Assembly: GCA_027924585.1 (NCBI GenBank)
Contig: BSBM01000123.1
Location: 13,828,001 to 13,892,000 of the forward strand
DNA from: Larix kaempferi
Lineage: Eukaryota; Streptophyta; Pinopsida; Pinales; Pinaceae
Length of the DNA stretch: 64,000 bases
Reading direction: 5' to 3'
Both the position numbers and the translations under genes were made by a program. Every line of letters starts with the position of its first letter. The first letter of the stretch is position 1. Positions 22,978-34,215 of this stretch are shown piece by piece. The notes beneath the pieces are model-generated. The model saw only the letters and a program-made list of their open reading frames with translations, was not told the origin of the DNA and did no database searches.

Positions 22978-24841
22978 TTACTGTTGCTTTCCTTCTAAAA
23001 TATCCTTACTCGCTTTGGATTGCGCCTTTGAGATAAAGGACTGCTGACCTCTACCTTTAGCCGACTGGATCCTGCCTTTCCTAAGACCCCCAAAGGATTT
23101 TTTGGAGATAGAGCAAAGGAAATAACCAAAATCATTGGATTCAGATGGGGAAGATGTAATTTCTTCCTCGGATAAGGGAGGGTTGGGATCAGGGTGGAGG
23201 GAAACCTCCTTCAACACCTCAGAGGGAGGTCCAATTAACGGGGGGGGGGGGGGGGAGCCGAAAGAAGTCTGGGAGAAATGGAAAGTTTCTTGAGACATTC
23301 GACCCAATCCAGTCCTGACAGTGAAACATTATTCATAAACAAATTTATGGAAGGAGTGAGAGAGGGTGAAGAAATACCCATGAAAGAATTCCCTTGTAGG
23401 TTCTGTGAAACTGGATGACTCCCAGGGCCCTCCTTTGGAGTAGAATAAAAAAGACCTTCTTCCTGGCCGGTCTCTAACGCCGAAGCGCTGATCGGTTCCT
23501 GAGGTGGCGCTGGCCGACATGACATATCTTGAGCAGATTTTGGTTCTCTTTCGAATCCCCCCTCCTGTTGTGGGCGATTTCCATTTAAAGTCTTGAGCGG
23601 AAGCTTGCATTATGCAACAGGATGCCCATACTCATGACACCTACGACATCAGAAAAGGACGTTCTCATAGTTCAACTTATGTGTGTAAACATAAGGGCCC
23701 CAGCGCATGTCCATCTCTTCCACAAGACCCTCCCTAACATTGATACTAACCAACAAACGAGCAACCTTCCTTTGTTTGGACTCCAAGAAAGATAAGTTTT
23801 CCTCTAGGAAGGTACCAAGAATGTTTCCAATGTTTTTAAAATGCTCCTCAGATCAATAATGAAGAGGAAGGCCGAGAAGATGAACCCACAAATGGATTAT
23901 GTCCATCCTTCCCATGCTCGCATCAAAAAGGGGGTTCTAGGGTTTGATAAAAAATGGGGAATGATCCAGATTCCAATTCCTATTCAAAACCCAATACGCA
24001 TGTTCGGCTTGAAGAAATTTGAAGGCAAACCAATTTCTTGTAAGAGCCACCACCTTCGGAACATAACCAAGCTGCTCCTTCCAGTTCTCCTCTACCCATC
24101 CAACCACAGTCCGTAAGGCGAAAGAGCTCTCATAAACCTGACAAAAAAGGTCTGGTTGGCCATCAGTAAAACCATGTGAAAGCCAATTTCTTCACCTAAG
24201 GTGTAGTTAGGTCCCTTCCCTTTGGACTTCAACCGTCGTCTCCTGTTCCTTTTCCTTAAAGAACTTTATAACCATTCCTCCATAGTGTCCTGTCTAGATT
24301 CAAAGCTTGAATCCTTACTTGAAAGAGGGCTAGGGAAACCTATATGTTTTATATCCCCAAGGAAATCCGCTGGAAAACCAGAATCAAACTGCTGCATAGA
24401 TCCTAAGACTGAGCTCCCTTGTCACTCCAAAATACCTCCCCACGACTTGTCTGAATCTGACCAACATCCCATACCGAAAACTTTCCGAAACCCTGGCTAA
24501 GAAAACAAACCTAGCGAAATGGATTGAGGAGAAGGAAGAAGAGTTTTAAGACTTGAAAGGCCCCAATACCCCCCCAACGAATCAACGAGAAAATCTTCAT
24601 AAAAAACCGACGAGAAGGGTACCCCATGTTCTGGAACTGGTGAAGAATGAAGGTTCAGAAAGTTTGAGGGAGAGAAAACGGTAACGAAAGCGGGTGGATG
24701 GATACATCCAGGCATTATACCCACATTCCTATCTGGGAACAGAGCTCCCACCTCAGCCTGTCGAACGCCAGCTGGCGATACCCAAATGTCGCCCTCCTCC
24801 AGGTGGTCGCTGGAATAGTCAACCGGATCGTCATACGCCAT
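22978..24841 (-). pseudogene. L1 copy 3: ORF1
   Basis: ATG at 24841, MAYDDPVDYSSDHLEEGDIW. The DUF4283 part is spread over several frames between about 24240 and 23640. The C-terminal part (23610-22978) contains a run of 16 G on the plus strand (23240-23255), against 8-10 in the other copies, which shifts the frame. Confidence 0.8.
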
Positions 24842-25133
24842 TGTCAGGGAAAAACCAAATAATCCGCAGTAAAAAATACCCCAGAGTAAAAAAACGGGGG
24901 TAAAAAGGAAACAGTCAGTAAAAGAAACTGACAAACATCGCAAGAAGAAAGGAGAAACCCTCGAGAAAACTAAAAATGGAACCACCTGCGGCTTAGTCAA
25001 CCCGCAACAAAAGTCAGTACCAAGCCTCGTTACCTCTGCAAACCTTCAGAAGACTAGCCACCGAAAAACCTCTGTCTGCAAACCCTAGCCGCTAACCCTC
25101 GCCGCTCCATCGCACCTCCCCCAATCGAGACCG

Positions 25134-25590
25134 ACAATGCATTTATGCACACTAATATCATATTGAATGGTGAAATTATAAACCATTCATGCACCTTGTA
25201 ACTTGTTTATTTTTATCCTCTTGGTGTCCGTCATGTAACAACACTATGAAAAATTCTTGTGTGTACTCTTGTACAGTCTCTTCCTTTTTCTTAATAGTCC
25301 TTAAATATTGAAACAATGTTCGCTTATAATCCAATTGCAATAATTTCTCATGCATTTTCACAACTATATTGTTCAAAGTTCCATTCTCCTATTGTTCATT
25401 ATGTACTTGTCCTTGACACATAAATTGCCACTATAAAGCAACATTTCCTTTTAATTTGATGCTTCTAAACTTCATTATTTCATGGTATTCAATATTCTCA
25501 AACTAAAATTAGTGCTCCATCTGACCATCAATCTATCGGGGCATCAAACTTAAGTGGCCATCATAACAAGTGGCTTCCACTCTTGCATTT
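25134..25590 (-). pseudogene. Gypsy gag, upstream part
   Basis: Minus-strand gag of the element that hosts the L1 array. Read from upstream: KFDGQMEH-like segment near 25530, then KLKGNVALXWQF, then the clear retrotransposon gag block LLQLDYKRTLFQYLRTIKKK, VQEYTQEFF, CMNGL (25376-25176). The family pattern is a short Tyr-rich segment, L..LRQ..MSV.EYT.EF and ARYMNGL. Several stops. It continues, after the L1 array, at 6420-6140. The last 270 bp are the segment that was copied with the L1. Confidence 0.82.
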
Positions 25591-25840
25591 CCTTTGTTTG
25601 CAATAATCTTGTTCATTATTCTATGTGAACATTCTCTTGTTTGCTTTTCTATTCATTTTTTTATTGTTTGAAGTTAGAAGCACTCCTATTTCATGGATTT
25701 TGACAATCCTTCTCAACTCCTACACTTCTCCATCAACGACCACCCTACCTCTTATAGATTCCATTTAAATAGTTGTAGACCACTTCACATTATAAATTAT
25801 GAGGGTAGACACATTAAGATCTTTACTAGAGTTTTGTTGT

Positions 25841-25854
25841 GTTTTGATACCAAA
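25841..25854 (-). other. Gypsy primer-binding site (degraded)
   Basis: On the minus strand TTTGGTATCAAAAC, close to the initiator-Met tRNA site TGGTATCAGAGC. It lies upstream of gag as expected, so the 5' LTR should begin just above 25858. Confidence 0.6.
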
Positions 25855-25857
25855 TAA

Positions 25858-26450
25858 TGATGCCAACGATGTGCAATGAGCCCCTTCTCTATGCCCTCCT
25901 AGGTTCAAGCTTTATGTTCTCTACAAACACTAACTTCCATACAATGGAAAGATTTAAGAAGAAGTTGTAATTGCTTTAACAAGAAATCTTTACATAAACA
26001 ATAATTGTATGTCGTGATGAGTAGTCTCATAGATCATCCCAAAACCTTGACTCAAGATGTTGTAAATTTAGGCATAATATGGATGAACTATATACATAAA
26101 CATATCACGAAGAGAAGAACAAAGGAATGAACTACTCATTCTCATGACAAACATACTATTTACATACACAAGTATGTGCCTTCACACCAATATTTGTTCT
26201 CAACATTTGAAACACTCCCACTTCTCGGTTTTCAACTTTTAACTTATAGTATTCTTCCTTTCTTCAAGCTCCTCCTTGAACCAAATTCTTCTCTCCTTTT
26301 AATCATCCTCCTAGTCTCAATACCAATCAACTCTATCTCATTCAGGGCACATTCAGGGTCTTGACCTTTATAGGCTTCTCCACCAACATAGTACATACAC
26401 TCAACACATATGCAAGTTGGTTGTAGTAGCATTGAAAATTGCAACTATCA
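25858..26450 (-). other. Probable Gypsy 5' LTR region, limits unclear
   Basis: Sequence above the primer-binding site starts TGATGCCAACG on the plus strand. It is AT-rich and non-coding; the partner LTR is not recognisable below 4.6 kb. Between here and the Copia integrase at 26720 I find only low-quality frames. Confidence 0.35.
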
Positions 26451-26719
26451 CTTCAATTCCTTTCCACATCGGTTTGTCTTACTTTCATGCCTTCATGTGC
26501 CAACCATTCATTTTCACATTTCCATTCCTTGTTCCATCACTTTGGTGTGTGCTCAACTCCTATATACATCAATATCCTTCTATGCTCGAACCATTGTCTT
26601 GCACACACATCTTTCATGCCTCAATTACATGTGCTTGTTTCTTACGTCTATTTTCTTGTTCCTTCCATTCATCTATGCTCACCCTTTCTTCTATGTTGTC
26701 TTGTGCATCATAATGGTCT

Positions 26720-27330
26720 AGATGCTCCTACATGCTCCTAATAATTGTTTGATACCACCACAAAAAGCAACATGGATCTTGCAAGTACAAAAGCTCAATT
26801 TTGCCTCTCCATAACCCCATTGTATTGTGATTAATAAATAACATAAAAATGTAATTCAATCCCTTCCTCTTACAAAAAAATGACAAATTCACTTGAATAT
26901 AGTTCCCCTCCACCGTCATAGGCAAGAACCCTTCTACTCCTTCAACACTATTTTTATATTGTTTCCTTAAATACTTTAAATTCATATAATACCCTAGATT
27001 TCTTCTTTCAAAGATAATCGAGACTTTCTTGGAGAAATCGTAAAAAAACAAGAAGTACTTTGCACCTAATATTGTGGGTGTCTGCATAGGTCAACATATG
27101 TTACCATGCACCAAACCCACATTGTGTTAAATCTCCATGCTTTGCCATTTTTAAACAATGTCCAGTGTTGCTTTCTTGATACACATAGTGCAGGCATCAT
27201 TTTGGATTTTGCATTTTATAAGAAAACACAATGAAAAATCAGCATGCCTATACCTCTAATGCCATAATGGATTGTTGTTGTTGTCACTATCAATGCTAGC
27301 CACCATGGCATGTGACTTTGTTACATCAAC
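26720..27330 (-). pseudogene. Copia integrase remnant
   Basis: Minus strand, two or three frames. In order: ASIDSDNNNNPLWH.RYRHADF (His-Cys zinc region), CTMCIKKAT (CxxC), then PTILGAKYFLFFYDFSKKV (family TLGGAKYFLFFIDDFSRK; one catalytic Asp lost), a decayed FKVFKE block, DGGGELYSSEF (family DRGGEY; near 26895-26922) and QYNGVMERQN with LARSMLL (family QQNGVAER.N). This is the upstream-facing part of the Copia pol whose protease is at 31990-32250; a 4.5-kb element lies between. Confidence 0.85.
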
Positions 27331-27360
27331 TTCCACAAACATTTACACCTAATGTAAGTG

Positions 27361-27654
27361 TGTCAATATTCAATGTAAGCCAATTTGAGGGGTTTGTTGG
27401 ATCACTGGGACCGGTTCACTTATGGTTAACTACTTTATTGGTTATTTTGGTCCCACCCTTGGGTCTTAGGGGTAAGCCTTGAATCTATTCATTGGTGAAA
27501 CTCTAAACTCATATAATATGCATAATACACACATTGCACACACAATGCATTGTGCTGTTTGGATCTTTTATAAAGTAGTATTTTATTGTTTAAGGTTGTT
27601 TAAAAACATTACCATTCCACTTGGTTACTATGGGCTCATCTTGAAATCCTAACA
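27361..27654 (+). repeat. LTR of inserted element, left
   Basis: TGTCAATATT... to ...CCTAACA, 294 bp. Matches 31588-31888 throughout (TTGTTGGATCA, ACTTTA.TGGTTATT, GCATTGTGCT.TTTGG, GAAATCCTAA). The similarity begins and ends together, as expected for an LTR pair. Confidence 0.75.
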
Positions 27655-29760
27655 TTGGATTTGAGTAATAGTTATGAGTAAAATGTGACTTGTGATTTTT
27701 GACTTTGGACATCCTCCATTTTTACTTCTTGTAATATCCAAGTTTCAATCTCTCAATTAAATGCATTAAATTTGCATAATGCAAATGATGAGGATATGTG
27801 GCAGGACTCAAGTTATGTGTGCTGAGTTAAATGACACCTTGTGTAAATAATGTAATTGCATTGTAAATATACCTAGTGCACAACTCAATGCCAAGGCCTA
27901 ACTAGTGAATGGCTAAGCATGTAATTGCAATAATTATGTGTCCTATATACCATGTGGTATACCTTCCATAGCATGCTTAAGATATGTAAATATTATTTCG
28001 AAAATTAATTTATGAATGAATGGATTTCTAAGTTGAAAATTAATTTATGAAAGGATTTCAAACTGTAATTTTTTGTTAAATGAAGATTTTGCATGCTCAG
28101 TTTTGTTGCATCATTTTGTGTACAGATTTATGAATTCAATGGCTTTTGGGCGAGTTGGGTCCAAATCTCTCTATTGGGTATTTCGAACCACTTGTGCCAT
28201 TGAAAAGAATCATAGTGATTTAGGGTGGTTGTAAAGATATACAAGTCAAAAACTTCTTTTGTGATTGAAGGCTAAATGTCCAACTAAAAGTAGGGTAGAA
28301 TTTTCAAAGTTTATAAGCCTTTTATTAACATATTGAAACATTTTTATTATAATGAATTAATGATTGAAAATCAAAACCCTTTTCTTTATTTTTCAAGTAT
28401 TACTTCAAACCCTTTTCTTTCTTTTTGAGGTATTACTTCAAAAGAATAGAGCTCTCATCCTTTTATTTCTTATTGAGATGTTCTTTAAAAAAAAGTCCTA
28501 ATGCCCTTTCTTTTGAAATCAAGATGTATTTTTCAAATTAGCCTAACGCCCTCATATTTTGAGGAGGGGTTATTCTTTGAAAAGTGATCCAACAATTGAA
28601 CTTTGGAAGAGATCCATACTTTCGAGATGTAAATTTAAGAAGGGGTCATTTAAATGGATCATTGGATAAAGTTTAATGATCAATATCCCTGTAGAAGTAA
28701 CAATTTAGGCACTGTTGCAAGATGTTTATTGTTTATATTTCTTTTAAGGTGATATAACATACTGCCATATCCTCAGTTAAGATCATATATTTGTTTTACT
28801 CTTTGTATGAAGGAAAGTAAAAGTGAAGGCTTTCAAAAAGAAGAAGCAATGAATACTGCTAGAGATCCTGTCTCTGAATAAATTGATCTCCTATTTGATG
28901 AATCTGGACGGCAATCTTTTAGTGTATGGTTGTTTATAGGTTGCCTTCAATCAATAAAGAATTTATTATAAGCATGGTAATCACTGATTGACTCCATCTC
29001 AACATATCTACAGGTCGGTAACAACGAAGTTCTCTGTTTTGTGTATGCATCTTTTCTCAATCTTATTCTGTGAAGCATGCCCTAATTATCTGTTAGAACT
29101 CTCTCAGCACTGGTGCAGGAGGCATCTTCTCCCGACAAGATTTTGCGCTAATTTTTGGGTGTTTGAAGAGCATCTTTTGGTTGATTGTTGTTAAACACAG
29201 ATTCGTACTTGAAGCTGCTACGAATCGAATCTGCATCAATAAAGTTAGTCCTCTGCGTGAGACATCTCGCAGCGGCAGTTTTGGGAGTAAGTTCATCTTT
29301 CTATGTGTTGCATTTTTATGGGTATTTATGTTTGAATTCGGCAGCAATTTTTTTTTAGCAATTTTTTTTTCACAATTTTAATTGTTAAAATTGCATTTGT
29401 ATTGTAAAAATGGATTCAACACCCTCCAATATCTTAATCACTTACGTTATACAATTCCAACAATTTCAACTAAATTTTAGCTGAAATAATAATAATAAAA
29501 ACCTAAAACCTAAAACGTTTAACTTACTCAGTTTTGGAAGATAGTCACGCATTGTCGTGAAGTGTGAGCGCATCTGCGCATGGTGTACTTTCATTGTGAC
29601 CCGAGCATCTTTGTGCGTTGTTGTGAGCAGAAAACACTAGGTGTTGTGTGATGGGTGTAGAAGTTATGGCAGGTGCATAACCGAGGATTGTGTGCCCATC
29701 GAATTGATATGAACCCAATTGATTGCGTCAAAGCTTTGGTTTTAAGGAAAGTATTTTGAC
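27655..29760. other. Long leader of the 4.5-kb element, no gene seen
   Basis: AT-rich, with blocks of near-repeated text (the cctttt-ctttatttttcaa... motif occurs several times at 28370-28520). The stretch 28980-29400 has higher complexity and a short phrase (gacatctcgca) that recurs at 29775. Frames of 60-84 codons on both strands overlap and show no family match. Confidence 0.4.
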
Positions 29761-29779
29761 ATTCTTGTGGGTTCGACAT

Positions 29780-30445
29780 CTCGCATCGCTGAGCAAAAAA
29801 AACAAGTGAGGATCTTTGTAAAGATCTTATATATGGCCTTTATGTTAAGAAAGAATTACTTAATACTTTGGAAGAGGTTAAATGTCTTTCTTAGCGGATT
29901 AAAGGTGATGATGTTTCTCAAGATGTTTATGATGGTATTGCTGGTAGTGATGATGTTGGCAAGAAGGATGATATTGATGATGTGCCTTCTTCTCATGCTT
30001 TCTTTACTATGAATGTATTGGTTTCTCTCGAATTTGAGAAACATACCAAAGGTATCCAGTCTGTGTTGTTGTGCCATATGGAATATATAGGTGACAAAAT
30101 TGGGAAGAGTGGATAGGGTATTGATGTTCCAATTGAACCCGAGATGAGATTTTTGAGAGAAGAGGCTTAAATATGGTGTTGACACTCCTTTACCAACGGA
30201 GGTCATTCTACCATTTATTTGCATGAAAAATATTTTATACTTGTTTTGTTTGTTGCTGAAGGTCATTCCATTGAGTTTCAGAGAGGACAACATGCACTAA
30301 CTATTGATTTGGTTGATTATAGTTTGCCTAAGTTGGAGATAGATGACAATTTGGTTGTTTTGCAGGGACAACTTGGACCTTTTGTTGACTAGGAACCACA
30401 CCCTACGCCTTTTGTTGAGCAAGAATCACATCCTACACCTTTTGT
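29780..30445 (+). pseudogene. Decayed ORF with G-patch motif
   Basis: A plus-strand frame gives FEKHTKGI, GDKIGKSG, then a TAG at 30109, then GID.PIEPEMR (30032-30166). This follows the G-patch pattern: HTKGIG..LL.KMG...G.GLGK.GQGI..PIE...R. The stop sits where the conserved Gln is, consistent with a CAG to TAG change. An acidic, Asp-rich segment precedes it and a Pro-rich tail with a 30-bp tandem repeat follows (PFV..E.HPTP, 30378-30437). G-patch modules bind RNA or activate DEAH helicases and occur in some retroelement and retroviral proteins. Broken by several stops; function today unlikely. Confidence 0.65.
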
Positions 30446-31587
30446 TCACAGGAATATGACTCTTTGCCATATTCGACATCCTCATCAAAGAGACAAGGAA
30501 CTCATCCAAGACTTCAAATTCTTGGTATGGTGGTAGAGATGCTTACAAATCTTTGTAGAAAGTGTGAGAGGCAAAGTTTTGGACTAGTGCCAACTACTAG
30601 GATTTATTGTGGTTGGATTGCTGAGGTCAACGAAGCATTTGAACAAGTACTTGAACACTTCATACAAATGTGTATCATCCACTATATACTTGTTTAGTTT
30701 TTTTTTTAAGTTTTTGCTTGATAGACTATTGTTGTGGTCTTTGTTGCATTGTTTTAATGTTGATTGGAAACCTTATATGTAAGCCTCATTAACTGTTGTG
30801 ATCTCTCAAGTTGTGTTTAAGGGTGGATGTTGTTGAGCTTGTTGAATTGTGTAAACCCAACTTGATGTTGTTGAGAACCCATTGATGGTTTCCACTTGTC
30901 GACAAAAATCAACATAGTTGTTTGATGAAAGTCAAAGCAAGTGAAGGTCTAAACACTACTCAAATCAATGACCATTTGAGGCACTGCCTTTTGATACACA
31001 TCAAGAAATCAAAAGGGTTTGTTAGCAAAGAAAGCTAAACTTATTTAGTTTTTAGTTTTTGCAACGAGAGTAGCAAGGTGCACCTACAATCCAATATGAT
31101 AAAGATGTTGTCATGTGGCTAGCATTGTAATTAGCTATGGTTGATGTTCATATTGCATGATTTGGAAGCATTGTGATTTCAGATACTATGCATGACAATA
31201 CATTTTAAGGATTCTGTTTTGATTGTTTGTGCATCAATTTTGGTTGCTTCACCTTTGTGTGGAGAGATGTTTTAGATGTTTAAGCTCTAAAGAACTCTTT
31301 GTTGTGAGCCTTGTTGCATGAGTTTGCTTCACTACATTTCGAAGAGGATTGGGGGGAGGTGTTGTGGAGGTAACTGTTCTATTATACCCTGTCATGGTCA
31401 AATATTTTGGTTGCTAGTATTCCTAACTTGGTGGTGTTAAGGGTGGACGATGGGAGATGTGATATAACTAGAATTTTTCTAAGACACATTGTAGTAATAA
31501 TGTTGGCCACAAGATGTTGTTATTAAGCAGTGTTGTTAAGATAATTCCACCTCCATATATATTCTCCAAGTTGTGTTTAAATGAGGA
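30446..31587. other. 3' part of the 4.5-kb element, no gene seen
   Basis: Non-coding. The phrase 'gttgtgtttaa.ggtggatg' or 'gttaagggtggacgat' occurs near 30820, 31437 and in related form at 31565, each resembling a polypurine tract before an LTR start. Only the last precedes a real LTR. Confidence 0.4.
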
Positions 31588-31888
31588 TGTGAGAATATTT
31601 AATGTAACCCTAACTTGAGGACTTTGTTGGATCAATGGCACTGCTTCATTTATGGTCAATTACTTTAGTGGTTATTGTAGTTCTACCCTTTGGGAACTTA
31701 AGGGTAAACCTTAAACCTATTTATTGGTGAGGCTTTAGTGTCATATGGTATGCACACTGCACACATTTCACATTCAAGGCATTGTGCTCTTTGGTATCTT
31801 CTTATGAAGATGTGCTTTATTGTTTAAAGGTGTTTCTAAACACCACCATTCCATTTGGTTACCATGGGATCATTTTGAAATCCTAAGG
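31588..31888 (+). repeat. LTR of inserted element, right
   Basis: TGTGAGAATATTTAATG... to ...GAAATCCTAAGG. Diverged copy of 27361-27654 (roughly four in five positions alike by eye), so the insertion is old. Confidence 0.75.
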
Positions 31889-31989
31889 GTGATTACATTT
31901 CCTACTTTTCCACCAAAAAACAACCATTCCCTTCCAAGGTTACATCCAAATGTAGATTTTCATTGGTTATTTTACTTTAAAAATATTTC

Positions 31990-32250
31990 TTTCTCCATCC
32001 ACTAATGTAAAGACATTTTTAAATGTGAAAAATTTATTCAGTTCAATTTGAACATTGTCTATTCTTTCAACACAATGCACTCTATTGTCACCAAAATCAC
32101 TGAATCTGACCTAGACTTATTCTCAACATATTCAACAAAGCAATCAAATCTATTAGTAATGTGTTTTGAAGCTCCAAAATCAAAATATCATGCCTTTGAT
32201 CTACACCGTGTTTGAGATTGAACAAACACTACAAATTATTTTTCCTCTTT
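31990..32250 (-). pseudogene. Copia protease remnant
   Basis: Minus strand FDFGASKHITNRFDCFVEYV (near 32190-32130) followed by a V.L...ECIVLKE segment. The pattern is the Copia aspartic protease (LDSGAS.HMT...), with the active-site Ser of DSG changed to Phe. It is collinear with the integrase at 26720-27330 once the 4.5-kb insertion is removed. Confidence 0.78.
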
Positions 32251-32539
32251 TTCTTTCTATAGAACAACATGCACATATTTTTTACTAAATCTTTTGGGAT
32301 AAACAATTATTGTTATTATGAGATTGATCAAGTATTGCAGCAAATTTGTATAGACAACATAGATCCATCTTAAGTCTGAGTCTATTAAGCACCAAGAGGG
32401 ATCCAAAAACAATTGAGATACAAATATCTTGGTATTTAAAAAGATCCTGAGTTAAGATGAATCTCACTAGTAAAACAAAACCAGTGCCATTAACTCTATA
32501 GTTCCATTAATATTGCGGGTTGATAAAAATAATCAAGGA

Positions 32540-32974
32540 TGGTGCCAAACAAAATTGCCTTAGATTCCTTTTTTTATAATAGTTTGGTATGATTTCACAT
32601 GCACACATATTTGTGCATGTGAATCACTATTATTTCACTCACATTAGATTTATTATCACTCATATTTTTTGTTTTGTATAACATATTATATTGGGTCAAT
32701 GCGTTGATGCCAACATTACATACATGGAAAGGACATTACAATGTCTTCAATATTGGGCTATAGAATGCACCCTGCTTCTCTCCATGCAATAAAGTATTGC
32801 ATATTGAATGTTGCTTCTCTCCATGCAATAAAGTATTGAATATTGAATGATTGATCGCTACAATGGGCCTCATATTGGTGTACTCATATACATTATTGGT
32901 CATGAGTTGAAAGGGTGCACAATCCTTGATATTTCATTAACTTAATTATTATTATTATTGGTATATTTGTTACA
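32540..32974 (-). repeat. Probable Gypsy 3' LTR with polypurine tract
   Basis: On the minus strand a purine tract (AAGGGGGTGACAA, 32975-32990) is directly followed by TGTAACAAATATACC, the expected start of a 3' LTR. The far end is unclear. It contains a 39-bp tandem repeat. Confidence 0.5.
32772..32849. repeat. 39-bp tandem repeat, 2 copies
   Basis: Units 32772-32810 and 32811-32849 share 'tgcttctctccatgcaataa' and 'agtattg.atattgaatg', with two substitutions. Confidence 0.9.
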
Positions 32975-32999
32975 TTGTCACCCCCTTAAATAATGTTTT

Positions 33000-33915
33000 G
33001 CCGTCAAAGCATATTAAATATGATTTCTATAATTGAGCATGTTTTCTCAGTGGCATCATCTTTAACTAGTTGTAGAGGTTTGATTTAGCTCCCAATTTGA
33101 GTGAACTACTGAGATTTCTTTGTAGTGTGTGAATTATATTTTGAAGTGTTTTGTTTTGGTTGTTTAGTGTGAAACCTTGATGCTCCTTGGTAACATACTT
33201 TCCTTGCTTTCACTTTTGTATGTTTGCTTGTATTTCTTGCCTTTTTTTCATTAGTTGTAATTCATCTTTCGTAAGAGTGGGTCTATTAACACCATATGAT
33301 TTTAGTTTTGTCGTTGCAAATTAAATTCCATGAATTGTTCTTCAAAGTTGGAAGATAAGTTCCCAATTTGATCAATCATTAAATTTTCGTGAACATATCC
33401 ATCTCATCGGATGGTAGAGTGTAGAACCTTGTTAATGGTTCTAATACTTGTATTTGAACATAGATTTTATAACATATTCATACTCCTTTGACCTTTTGTC
33501 CAAAGTGACCATAAGTTTGAAGTCCTTGGTGGGCTATAAAAATAGTTTAGTTGTTTAGTGAAATTGATGTCATTATATTTATGAGTACTACCAAAGTCTA
33601 CAAGTATTTTTACATTTCTATTTTTTTTTAATAATTCCTTTAAGCTTCAAGGTCTTAAGTTGTTCATTGTTGCAAGTGGAACTGTAAGTTTGCTTTTCTT
33701 TTCTTGGTTCATAGGTATCATCAACCTTTCTTAGATGAGGTGGAATATATTTGTAGTGGGCTTTTGTATTTGTTCTTTTTGGCTAATAATTCTTTTTTGG
33801 GACACCTTATCTTCAATCTTGTTTTGATGGGTGCATGAGATTGAAGATAATAATATTTTTGGCATTGCTTCGTTATTGATTTTAGGTATTTTGATTTTGA
33901 TTTTATTGCACTCAT
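33000..33915 (-). pseudogene. Gypsy gag-protease fragment joined to pol 3' end
   Basis: Minus strand: a Lys-rich gag tail (33915-33721), then KILVDFGSTHKYNDINFTKQ near 33577-33601, the Gypsy aspartic protease (family LIDSGSTHNFID), with Ser of DSG changed to Phe. About 450 bp further on the sequence reaches the polypurine tract and LTR at 32990. RT, RNase H and integrase are missing, so this is an internal-deletion derivative. Confidence 0.72.
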
Positions 33916-33944
33916 TAATTAAAAATTTAAACCCTTATTTCTTT

Positions 33945-34215
33945 CGTGATTTTATGGATATACATGATCATAGATACATTTGTATATAGTCTATTAGCCC
34001 CACTGACATAAATATTTAAAAATATTAACACAAATATGTAAATGTGATGATGCACAAAGTATCACATACAGAAATGAAACATTGAACATATGAATACACA
34101 CTTCATGTCCTAACAATTCTCTACCTATTACAGACCAACAAATTCTATGTTTGCATTCAAATACTACTCAGAACTCGACACATCCTCTGAAAATTCATAG
34201 ACCTATGTGAGGTTT
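33945..34215. repeat. Direct repeat, left copy
   Basis: Matches 34560-34830 ('acatgat.a.agat.catttgtat', 'gattagcccc', 'caaagtatcacat', 'cttgacacatcctct'). The two copies lie 3' of the ACT-domain gene. Origin unknown; no ORF. Confidence 0.75.

Larger units (their letters stand above)
18924..25133 (-). mobile_element. L1 LINE, copy 3, 3'-truncated with internal duplication
   Basis: Third L1 copy, from the same ORF2 breakpoint to the 5' end against ACAATGCATT at 25134. It is about 950 bp longer than copy 2: a 1,037-bp internal tandem duplication in the RT region, partly offset by a deletion of roughly 135 bp in the endonuclease (near 22800). ORF1 ATG at 24841. All coding regions broken. Confidence 0.9.
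27361..31888 (+). mobile_element. 4.5-kb LTR element splitting the Copia pol
   Basis: Bounded by the LTR pair and placed exactly between the protease and integrase halves of one Copia pol. A purine-rich stretch (aaatgagga) precedes the right LTR, which supports plus-strand orientation. No RT, RNase H or integrase can be read inside; the only recognisable coding part is the G-patch region near 29.8-30.45 kb. Non-autonomous by content. The target duplication is not exact (AAGTG against GGGTG). Confidence 0.65.

Noticed and set aside
26176-26741. Several overlapping plus-strand hydrophobic frames
   Set aside because: Ser/Leu/Phe-rich composition effect beside the antisense Copia integrase; no signal or domain pattern.
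26749-26760. TTTGATACCACC as a second primer-binding site
   Set aside because: It lies inside readable integrase sequence with no LTR beside it.
29856-30293. Minus-strand 145-codon frame
   Set aside because: Antisense to the G-patch region, whose plus-strand reading fits a known family.
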